Assembly: GCA_027061425.1 (NCBI GenBank)
Contig: JALSUN010000183.1
Coordinates: 1-7,226, forward strand
Reading direction: 5' to 3'
Source of the DNA: Helicobacteraceae bacterium
GTDB taxonomy: Bacteria; Campylobacterota; Campylobacteria; Campylobacterales; Sulfurimonadaceae
Length of the DNA: 7,226 nucleotides
The position numbers and the translations under genes were made by a program. Each line of letters starts with the position of its first letter. Position 1 is the first letter of the stretch. Below, one piece after another: positions 1-4,825 of this stretch. The notes under the pieces are model-generated. The model ran no database searches and was not told where the DNA came from. It saw nothing but the letters and a program-made list of their open reading frames with translations.

Positions 1-689
1 CCAACGATGTAGTGTCTGTCATAAAAAGGAAACTCATGGGTGCGTTCGTTGTACAAAAACTGCGGTGTGATGTCTCCTGCTTTTGCCTGCAACAGCGTCT
101 CCGCCTTAAAACGGCCACTATGCAGTCTGCCCCCATTACCCTGCCATGACTCGTTGAGCACTGCGTTACCCTCTAGAAGTTGTGATGAGATGGTAACGTT
201 AGGTAGTGAAAGTAGTGGAAAGTAACCAGCTATAAAGGCTCCATTACCCAAGAACTTGTGTATGGCTTGAGTGACATCACTTGCTTTTGCATTAAGTTGA
301 TAGTTATGCGCTGTCTCATGGTACATCAACATTTTCAGCCATGAGGTAGAGGTGAAATAGTCTGTTTTAAGTGCCCCGCCCATGTAGAGCATCTGCAGGT
401 TGTGAGGAACAGGGAGTACAAAACCGTTGGCCACCTGATTTTGAGAAGAGAGAAGGCCTACAAAAAGTCTCTCATCCATCCTATAGTCAAATAATTTTTC
501 ATAAGATTGGTGAAGATGCTTTGATGTGTTAAGTAGTGTTTGAGCATTTGCTTGTGTATCAGCACTGTAGATAACGGTGACATTACCTTCAGACGCTGTA
601 TAGTACTGTACATCCGAAGGAACTACGGCGTAACCCGCATATAGAAGAGAGGAGAAAAGAAAAGAGAAGGTGACAAAAGCTCTTAACAT
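1..689 (-). CDS. Exported HExxH zinc-metallopeptidase-like protein, 3' part beyond the window
   Basis: An uninterrupted reading frame of 229 codons starts at the ATG complementary to 687-689 and runs leftward off the window, so the C-terminus is missing. Residues 1-18 form a hydrophobic signal peptide ending in LLYA, so the product should be exported to the periplasm or envelope. The key motif is YHETAHNYQ, with H124, E125 and H128 forming an HExxH site. About 45 residues later comes LLEGNAVLNES, whose E173 sits in an EG-A-x-x-x-E context typical of the third zinc ligand in gluzincin / peptidase MA-like proteins. The zinc-peptidase reading is inferred from these motifs; no substrate can be named. 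A plausible ribosome site (GAAAGGG) lies just upstream at 694-700. It follows the 753-1247 gene by 63 bases on the same strand and may be co-transcribed. The missing part could carry further domains. Confidence 0.85.
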   Translation of the reverse strand, partial: MLRAFVTFSFLFSSLLYAGYAVVPSDVQYYTASEGNVTVIYSADTQANAQTLLNTSKHLHQSYEKLFDYRMDERLFVGLLSSQNQVANGFVLPVPHNLQMLYMGGALKTDYFTSTSWLKMLMYHETAHNYQLNAKASDVTQAIHKFLGNGAFIAGYFPLLSLPNVTISSQLLEGNAVLNESWQGNGGRLHSGRFKAETLLQAKAGDITPQFLYNERTHEFPFYDRHYIV

Positions 690-698
690 GACACCCTT

Positions 699-720
699 TC
701 ACTAAAGATATTTTAAGTGA
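699..720. repeat. Imperfect inverted repeat beside the metallopeptidase ribosome site
   Basis: The arms TCACTAAA (699-706) and TTTAAGTGA (712-720) pair as 5 plus 3 base pairs with one bulged base and a 5-base loop. It lies immediately upstream of the GAAAGGG ribosome site of the gene starting at 689. It could be an operator or a leader hairpin, or chance in AT-rich DNA. There is no T-run, so it is not an intrinsic terminator. Confidence 0.3.
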
Positions 721-752
721 GTGTAACTAAGAGCGACTTTGAAAAGAGTTAC

Positions 753-1247
753 TTAGACCGCTATTTTGTGGAAGTGACGGTTGTTGACAAAGTCACTGTA
801 GGTCTCATCATCTATACTTGTGTTATGTTCAACCCTTCGAGAGAGGATCTCTAGTTTTCTAAGCAGTGGTTCATGGAGACCTTCTATGTCATGTAGATAA
901 GCATCAAGTTTTGATTTTTCCATCTCATTCAGTTTTTTAGGACCTTTAGACTTTCTTGCAAACCACCCTTTTTTCTCTTGTGTGTAAAAGAGTTTATAGA
1001 TTTTTTCATAGTTTTCAAACCAGTCACTGTAAAGTGAAGCGATCTCATCAAGTGTAGAGCCATGAACATACTCTTTCAGATACTTCCCATCTTCACGAAA
1101 CCATGATAGAAAAGAGCAATCTTCTCTGGTACTCATTTTGCTTTCATCGATGGAAACACCTTTTCTCAAATGGTCTACATTGCGGTTTTGCGTAAGCACA
1201 GCATCTGAAAGTTTTTTTATGTTTGCTAAAATAATTGGTTTACTCAT
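753..1247 (-). CDS. Small helical protein of unknown function, faintly CZB-like
   Basis: A 164-residue soluble protein with no signal peptide or membrane segment, rich in Lys, Glu and Asp and apparently mostly helical. The start is supported by AGAAGGAT a few bases upstream of the ATG at 1245-1247. I do not recognise it with certainty. Residues 42-54 (EDCSFLSWFREDG) recall the Cys-containing core of the chemoreceptor zinc-binding (CZB) domain, normally C-x-hydrophobic-G-x-W followed by a short acidic/Gly stretch. The glycine is Leu here. The downstream HxxxH pair of CZB is replaced by D75-W-F-E-N79, and the upstream His is not at the usual spacing (H26 is only 18 residues before C44). If related, it has lost most zinc ligands. 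The C-terminal half (about 95-164) is basic then helical, with scattered histidines H119, H125, H141, H158 and H160. It lies 181 bases downstream of the hemerythrin/membrane-protein operon on the same strand, so it may or may not share its transcript. Confidence 0.8.
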   Translation of the reverse strand: MSKPIILANIKKLSDAVLTQNRNVDHLRKGVSIDESKMSTREDCSFLSWFREDGKYLKEYVHGSTLDEIASLYSDWFENYEKIYKLFYTQEKKGWFARKSKGPKKLNEMEKSKLDAYLHDIEGLHEPLLRKLEILSRRVEHNTSIDDETYSDFVNNRHFHKIAV

Positions 1248-1338
1248 GATTTATCCTTCTATCTTTTTAATATTCTAGAGACTCTCTTGAGGCCCTATAT
1301 GTTTATACTCTACAGATAAAATGTGTAGAAATTGTGTG

Positions 1339-1354
1339 GAGACTAAAAAGTCTC
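1339..1354. repeat. Small hairpin GAGACT-AAAA-AGTCTC
   Basis: A perfect 6-bp stem (GAGACT at 1339-1344, AGTCTC at 1349-1354) with a 4-base A loop. A second set of complementary bases (GTGTG at 1334-1338, CACAC at 1363-1367) could extend it with an internal bulge. No T-run follows on the minus strand, so it is not a classical terminator. Its role is unknown. Confidence 0.35.
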
Positions 1355-1395
1355 TTAAAAATCACACTATGTTACAAACACTTTTTCTTGAGTAG

Positions 1396-1422
1396 GTTAC
1401 ACAAACGTCACATTTGTGTAAC
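1396..1422. repeat. 10-bp perfect inverted repeat after the membrane-protein gene
   Basis: GTTACACAAA (1396-1405) and TTTGTGTAAC (1413-1422) are perfect reverse complements around a 7-base spacer. The repeat begins 6 bases past the stop codon of the minus-strand gene ending at 1429. As RNA it would form a 10-bp stem with no U-tract behind it on the minus strand. A 3'-end-stabilising hairpin or an operator for a dimeric regulator therefore fits better than an intrinsic terminator. A related word, GTTACAAACA, occurs at 1371-1380. Confidence 0.55.
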
Positions 1423-1428
1423 ACGCTT

Positions 1429-2718
1429 TTAAGCACTCTGCATCATACTCATGTCAAAGTCAGGTGCACGTTTAAGTGTTTGTCCATAATTTTTATAAGC
1501 ATTAAGTAGATTAACTTCTAAAATCAACATAGAGACAAAAAGAGTTACTGCGCCCAATTTACTTATCATCGGCTCAAAAGGTGTCATACTAAAGAAGAGT
1601 AGACTGAGAACAAAAAGCGAAAACTGTATGCGAGCCCATTTTTTGTTCACCATCTCACCCATACTCGGTATGCTCATGTACCCCATACCGTTAAGATGAA
1701 ACCAGACAAGAAAAGGGATGATTTTATATAACATACCCATCATGATACTCATCACAAAACCTCCCCCAAGAAGAGTCCCAACAAGTCCATCTATTTCGAA
1801 GGTTATAAAGTCACTCAGCGTCCAAACAATCAATCCAAGAAAAGCCATCACCGCACCCAGACGCCAGTAGTAAACGGTAATGTCTGCGATGGGACGTTTA
1901 CGCTGGTTCATCTTCTCTAAAACAAGATAAGCAAAGCCAGAGAAAACTGCCACTAACAGCAGTTTCACCACCCATGTAAAACTTGGGGTGAGCACATTAA
2001 AGAGTGCCCACAATGCGATAATCACAACCACACTAAGCACCAAGTACTTTTGATAACGTTCATGAAAAGCAGGTGTCACGTAGAACATAGGAATGACCTG
2101 AAAGGCTACCCCCATGATGAGGACTCCAGCAAATCCAAACACACCTAAAACTGCATGTATATTGGCGACTGTAATCTGATAACTACCCACACTGTTTTGT
2201 CCATAAGCGGTTAGAAGGAAGACACCTAACACAACGGTAAGCAGTGCAAAAAAGAGTGCCCAGCGCATACCTCTAATTGTTGGCGTTAAAAATGTCACCT
2301 TTCTAAGCGCTAAAAAGATGCCACCCAAAAGGATGCTAAACCCCATGCCTAAGACAAAAGGAGCGACCAGCGTCACGGTAGCACTACTCGTCAAAAGTCC
2401 AAACACCATCAATAGCAGACCACCTGATATCAAAAGGTGAGCACTGGTTGCGACCAAAGATGCCTTAGGTATGCTAACCCCCGCTAATACCGGTAACATC
2501 TGTTGCAATGCGCCCAACATCACCATGGCCATAAAACCTATAGTAAAGAGGTGTACCACACTAATACTCTCTACAGTGTAACGACTGCTAAAAAGTGTTG
2601 CATCTGTTAAAAGCATCAAAATTGAGGCGACCATCGCAAATAGAGGCGCGGTTAAAAAGAACCGTACAGGTGCTGAGATAGGCGGTGCTTGATCGAGAGA
2701 GAGTCCAGTAAAGTTCAT
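1429..2718 (-). CDS. 12-helix membrane protein, heme-copper oxidase subunit I / NnrS-like
   Basis: A 429-residue integral inner-membrane protein with about 12 hydrophobic segments (roughly 20-37, 52-78, 87-110, 114-137, 152-172, 185-210, 224-243, 248-267, 284-303, 311-340, 364-382 and 386-405). The N-terminal LDQAPPISAPVRFFLTAP is typical of a conserved family often labelled as oxidase subunit I-like or NnrS-like; this is from memory, not a search. Histidines are few: H56 in VVHLFTIGF, H94, H188 in ANIHAVLGVFGF, H219, and H341 in WFHLNG. A motif of the form G-x-x-x-[QK]-x-[LI]-P occurs three times, at 69-76 (GALQQMLP), 203-210 (GVAFQVIP) and 328-335 (GMLYKIIP), which suggests three 4-helix repeats. 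The six invariant histidines of a working oxidase or NorB are not all present, so catalysis is doubtful. A heme- or metal-binding role is inference. The start lies one base past the hemerythrin stop (TAG-T-ATG) with only a weak ribosome site, indicating translational coupling and a shared function. Confidence 0.9.
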   Translation of the reverse strand: MNFTGLSLDQAPPISAPVRFFLTAPLFAMVASILMLLTDATLFSSRYTVESISVVHLFTIGFMAMVMLGALQQMLPVLAGVSIPKASLVATSAHLLISGGLLLMVFGLLTSSATVTLVAPFVLGMGFSILLGGIFLALRKVTFLTPTIRGMRWALFFALLTVVLGVFLLTAYGQNSVGSYQITVANIHAVLGVFGFAGVLIMGVAFQVIPMFYVTPAFHERYQKYLVLSVVVIIALWALFNVLTPSFTWVVKLLLVAVFSGFAYLVLEKMNQRKRPIADITVYYWRLGAVMAFLGLIVWTLSDFITFEIDGLVGTLLGGGFVMSIMMGMLYKIIPFLVWFHLNGMGYMSIPSMGEMVNKKWARIQFSLFVLSLLFFSMTPFEPMISKLGAVTLFVSMLILEVNLLNAYKNYGQTLKRAPDFDMSMMQSA

Positions 2719-2719
2719 A

Positions 2720-3163
2720 CTACTCTGTAATCATCGCTTCCATCATCATAATGACTTGATCTGCCTCTGCTGAGAGATGTTGCTGTGCCATGGTATAGAG
2801 CATCTGCTCCTCTTTCATGTTATGTTGTTGCACCATAATCATCATCGTCTCAGTGAGTCCAAAAAACCTATCTTTGTTATCAGCATCAACGGCCTCACCT
2901 ATCTCTTTAATGAGTGCACGCATCTGTTCATGTTCCATACGCATCATCTGAGTGGGACCTTCTGTCATGCCCGTCTTTTGTTCAAAGGCCGGAAACATCA
3001 CACGTTCTTCCATCTGAAAGTGATGTTCCATCTCTTCTGCCATTTTTTTATAAAGATCTTTAGCAACAGCCAAGCCTTCTGAATTTGCTGTCTGTTCCAT
3101 CCCTGCAAATGTGTCATCACAGTTACGGTGGTCCTCTGTTAAGAAGCTTTTTATACTGTTCAT
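2720..3163 (-). CDS. Hemerythrin-domain protein, Met-rich
   Basis: A 147-residue cytoplasmic four-helix protein of the hemerythrin-like HHE family. These bind a non-heme di-iron centre and serve in O2 or NO sensing or binding, or in iron-sulfur repair. The ligand pattern is visible: H12 in TEDHRN, an HxxxE motif at H48-E52 in EHHFQMEE, H78 in RMEHEQM, and a second HxxxE at H114-E118 in QQHNMKEE. Its length suits a single complete domain with no fused DNA-binding or signalling domain. Met is unusually frequent (21 of 147), clustered at 66-81, 107-125 and 139-144, mostly near the metal-binding helices. The start has AAGGAT upstream. It is the first gene of an operon with the coupled 12-helix membrane protein and lies divergent to a cupin. 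An FNR-type palindrome in the shared promoter region suggests control by low O2, NO or another redox signal. The ligand it binds cannot be told from sequence. Confidence 0.93.
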   Translation of the reverse strand: MNSIKSFLTEDHRNCDDTFAGMEQTANSEGLAVAKDLYKKMAEEMEHHFQMEERVMFPAFEQKTGMTEGPTQMMRMEHEQMRALIKEIGEAVDADNKDRFFGLTETMMIMVQQHNMKEEQMLYTMAQQHLSAEADQVIMMMEAMITE

Positions 3164-3194
3164 GGAGATCCTTGTTAGGTTTTAATTGACTAAA

Positions 3195-3203
3195 AGTATA
3201 ATA
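3195..3203 (-). promoter_or_regulatory. Probable -10 region of the hemerythrin operon
   Basis: Read on the minus strand, this stretch gives TATTATACT, containing two overlapping -10-like hexamers (TATTAT and TATACT). TATACT at 3200-3195 predicts a transcript start near 3188, about 25 bases before the hemerythrin ATG. The -35 is weak (TTGTAC, 16 bases upstream), as expected of an activator-dependent promoter. It overlaps the plus-strand TATAAT of the cupin. Confidence 0.5.
3197..3202 (+). promoter_or_regulatory. Probable -10 box (TATAAT) of the cupin gene
   Basis: A perfect TATAAT on the plus strand, predicting a start near 3208-3209 and a leader of about 33 bases to the ATG at 3242. The upstream -35 is poor (TTGTTA at 3172-3177, 19 bases away), which is usual in Campylobacterota. 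It shares bases with the opposing hemerythrin -10, so the two promoters probably interfere. Confidence 0.5.
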
Positions 3204-3223
3204 GAGTTTAGAACAAGTACAAC

Positions 3224-3237
3224 TTGACAAAGGTCAA
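3224..3237. promoter_or_regulatory. FNR/CRP-family operator-like palindrome TTGAC-AAAG-GTCAA
   Basis: A perfect 5-bp-arm palindrome with a 4-base spacer that fits the TTGA-N6-TCAA pattern of the FNR/FixK/NnrR/DNR branch of the CRP family. Its centre (3230.5) is about 41.5-42.5 bases upstream of the hemerythrin transcript start inferred near 3188-3189, the standard class II activator position. On the cupin side it lies within the leader at about +15 to +28 and contains the ribosome site AAAGG (3229-3233), so binding could block rightward expression. The palindrome is seen directly; regulator identity and effect are inferred. Confidence 0.55.
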
Positions 3238-3241
3238 CAAA

Positions 3242-3547
3242 ATGAACTTTTTTGACGTAAAAAAGCCCAATTTAGGTGAAGAGGATACAGAGAAACTTTT
3301 TTCTTCACCAAACATCACAATTAACCGTATAGTGTCACGTCATTTAGGGCGTAGTAGCTGGTATAACCAAGATGAAGATGAATGGTTATTATTGGTTGAG
3401 GGAGAGGCAGAACTGGAGTTTGAGAGTGACATTATCTCTTTAAAAAGAGGTGATACCTTATTTATAGAAGCCCATAAAAAGCATCGTATACTCTCAACCT
3501 CAGAACATGCCCTTTGGCTTACTGTTCATATGGCTAATGCACTCTAA
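3242..3547 (+). CDS. Small single-domain cupin
   Basis: A 101-residue cytoplasmic beta-barrel protein of the cupin superfamily. Motif 1 covers about residues 36-60, with WYNQDEDEW (40-48) followed by LVEGEAELEF; motif 2 covers about 69-85, with RGDTLFIEAHKKHRI, where H78 and H81 are likely metal ligands. The closing T-x-x-x-x-LWLTVH stretch is also usual for this subfamily. Motif 1 has Gln/Asp/Glu where classical cupins have HxH, as is normal in this branch, so metal binding may be altered. I chose the ATG at 3242 because AAAGG at 3229-3233 sits 8 bases before it. An in-frame TTG at 3224 would add six residues but lies inside the operator-like palindrome and has no good ribosome site. It is divergent from the hemerythrin operon. 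Its 3' end overlaps the tail of the opposite-strand gene ending at 3534 by 14 bases. Substrate unknown. Confidence 0.88.
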   Translation: MNFFDVKKPNLGEEDTEKLFSSPNITINRIVSRHLGRSSWYNQDEDEWLLLVEGEAELEFESDIISLKRGDTLFIEAHKKHRILSTSEHALWLTVHMANAL

Positions 3548-3878
3548 TTTCATAAGTTTTAGAGTATCCATCAACGGTATCGTGTGCCCGTATATAATAG
3601 GTCTCTTTTTCATGAAGTTTCACACCAGAGAGAGAACGTGTAAAAGGTTGTTCATGTTCATGAGGATGCCAAAGTGTTCGTGTCGCTAAGACATGACCTT
3701 CGGTGTCTAAAACATCATAGCCGTTGACATAATGCTCCCAACCACTGTCTTTATGTAAAATCCTAACTGCAAGGGTATAGGTCTCTCCTACTTTTGAGAC
3801 TTGTACATCTTCTATGATGGCTTCATTGGCGAAAAGAGACCCTGCCATCAAAATACTTGAGCACAATATTTTACGCAT
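3534..3878 (-). CDS. Small periplasmic protein of a conserved unknown family (HPHEHEQPFTRSLSG motif)
   Basis: A 114-residue protein with a signal peptide (residues 1 to about 17, ending GSLFA before NEA) and a mature part of about 97 residues, probably all-beta. Conserved-looking elements are GWEHYVNGYDVLDTEG (46-61) and the His-rich HPHEHEQPFTRSLSG (71-85), followed by VKLHEKETYYIRAHDTVDGYS. From memory, similar small exported proteins with W-x-H-Y near the middle and HPH-x-x-EQPFTRSL occur in other proteobacteria without an assigned function. The cluster H71, H73 and H75 could bind a metal; that is inference. The start codon overlaps the end of the 5'-nucleotidase gene by 8 bases, so it is translationally coupled and the last gene of that operon. 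There is no room for a separate terminator because its stop lies within the convergent cupin. Confidence 0.85.
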   Translation of the reverse strand: MRKILCSSILMAGSLFANEAIIEDVQVSKVGETYTLAVRILHKDSGWEHYVNGYDVLDTEGHVLATRTLWHPHEHEQPFTRSLSGVKLHEKETYYIRAHDTVDGYSKTYEIRVH

Positions 3879-4791
3879 TTTCCATCTCTTTAAGTGGTGA
3901 ACCTGTCTTGTAGGGTACTTTTCCAGAGGGTACCAGTTTAGAGGTCTCTGTTAGATGGGTCTCTTGGTCATCGAAAAAGATATGGGCACGGTATGCTTTT
4001 AAGATCTGCTCTTTGGAGAGTCCTCCTAAGAAAAAGGCTTCATCCACACGAACACCCCAAGTTCGAAGCGTTTGCACTACACGTTCATGTGCTGGCGAGT
4101 TCCTTGCTGTCACAATGGCAATACGCACAGGAGACTCTCCCTTAGGAAAGTGTTGCTGTAAAAAGGAGAGTGTCATTAACAGTTTTGCAAAAGGTCCCTC
4201 TTTCATAGGGGTCTGGGCATTACGCTTTTCATGTTTTAAAAAGGCATCCAAACCTTGAGTTTTAAAGATCTGTTCACTCTCTTCAGAGAAGATGACCGCA
4301 TCAGCATCAAAGGCGATCCTGATTTTATCACTTTCTATTTTCTGTCCTTGTGGTGGTGCATAAAGTGAGGCTGCTGCCACACCAGAATCTACCGCAGCTT
4401 GAACATCTTCATCTGACTTTGAGAGAAAAAGGTCCACATTAAAGGCGTTAAGATAAGGAGAGAGTGAGGTTCCTCCACTAAAAGCCGCTCTTGAGATGTC
4501 CAGTTTATAATGGCTAATCGAGTTAAAAACTCTTAATCCTGTGTCTGGTGAGTTGCGTGACATCACGATGACCTCAACCAGTTTTTTACCACTTAAGACA
4601 TTTAAGTTCAACAGTGCCTCGACTAAGGCAAAAGCCGTCCCTTTAGGGAGGGTCTCTGTCTCGTTTTCAAGCTGATGCGCACGATACGCATCTAAACCCT
4701 CTTCCTCAAAAAGGTCATTGGCCTCTTCAAGGTCAAAAAGTGCACGAGACGAAATCCCGATGACCAATACCTCAGATAAATCTAAACCCAT
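3871..4791 (-). CDS. 5'-nucleotidase, cytosolic cN-I-type (PF06189 family)
   Basis: A 306-residue cytosolic nucleotidase that hydrolyses nucleoside 5'-monophosphates to nucleoside and phosphate; bacterial members have no firmly known preferred substrate. Family hallmarks are SSRALFDLEE near the N-terminus, MSRNSPDTGLRVFNSI (77-92), LDISRAAFSGG (97-107) and VDLFLS (119-124). The C-terminal half holds the HAD-type catalytic set: DxD in FDADAV (D162, D164), T228 in IVTARNSP, and DD (274-275) in IFFDDQ. Length matches the family. The two halves align with each other, which points to an internal duplication (see findings). AAAGGA precedes the ATG. The gene follows the M23 peptidase by 26 bases and overlaps the following small exported protein by 8 bases, forming one operon. 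Why a nucleotidase sits between two exported proteins is not evident. Confidence 0.93.
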   Translation of the reverse strand: MGLDLSEVLVIGISSRALFDLEEANDLFEEEGLDAYRAHQLENETETLPKGTAFALVEALLNLNVLSGKKLVEVIVMSRNSPDTGLRVFNSISHYKLDISRAAFSGGTSLSPYLNAFNVDLFLSKSDEDVQAAVDSGVAAASLYAPPQGQKIESDKIRIAFDADAVIFSEESEQIFKTQGLDAFLKHEKRNAQTPMKEGPFAKLLMTLSFLQQHFPKGESPVRIAIVTARNSPAHERVVQTLRTWGVRVDEAFFLGGLSKEQILKAYRAHIFFDDQETHLTETSKLVPSGKVPYKTGSPLKEMENA

Positions 4792-4807
4792 TTTTTTTCC
4801 TTTATGT

Positions 4808-4825
4808 TACGCTCATTTTAGCGTA
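4808..4825. repeat. Small inverted repeat at the M23 stop codon
   Basis: TACGCT (4808-4813) and AGCGTA (4820-4825) form a perfect 6-bp stem with a 6-base loop that includes part of the M23 gene's stop codon. No T-run follows on the minus strand, and the next ribosome site comes directly after. It may be a weak intercistronic hairpin or chance. Confidence 0.3.

Larger units (their letters stand above)
1248..1428. other. Gene-free stretch with two inverted repeats
   Basis: This 181-base gap separates the membrane-protein stop codon from the start of the 164-residue protein; both genes are on the minus strand. It is AT-rich and has no credible ORF. It holds a 10-bp perfect inverted repeat just after the stop codon and a smaller hairpin near 1339-1354, each listed separately. 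The word GTTACAAAC/GTTACACAAAC also recurs here (1371-1379 and 1396-1406). The downstream gene has its own ribosome site, AGAAGGAT. I could not identify a convincing promoter, though AT-rich -10-like words (TAGAATAT) lie about 20-30 bases upstream of its start. Confidence 0.6.

Noticed and set aside
40..225. Plus-strand ORF of 61 codons
   Set aside because: Lies wholly opposite the truncated metallopeptidase gene, whose frame has a signal peptide and HExxH motif; the plus-strand product shows no family features.
1396..1422. Rho-independent terminator for the hemerythrin/membrane-protein operon
   Set aside because: The stem is perfect but AT-rich, and on the minus strand it is followed by CTACTCAAG rather than a run of T.
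1429..2718. Assignment as nitric oxide reductase NorB or a true cytochrome oxidase subunit I
   Set aside because: Only five histidines in the whole protein and no HH pair or HxH motif, so the full set of heme and metal ligands cannot be present.
2777..3082. Plus-strand ORF rich in His, Leu and Phe
   Set aside because: It is the antisense of the hemerythrin gene; its His/Leu/Phe richness comes from reading Met- and Glu-rich codons backwards.
3224..3241. TTG start giving a cupin six residues longer
   Set aside because: The TTG is part of the TTGAC palindrome and lacks a ribosome site at proper distance, whereas ATG at 3242 has AAAGG 8 bases upstream.
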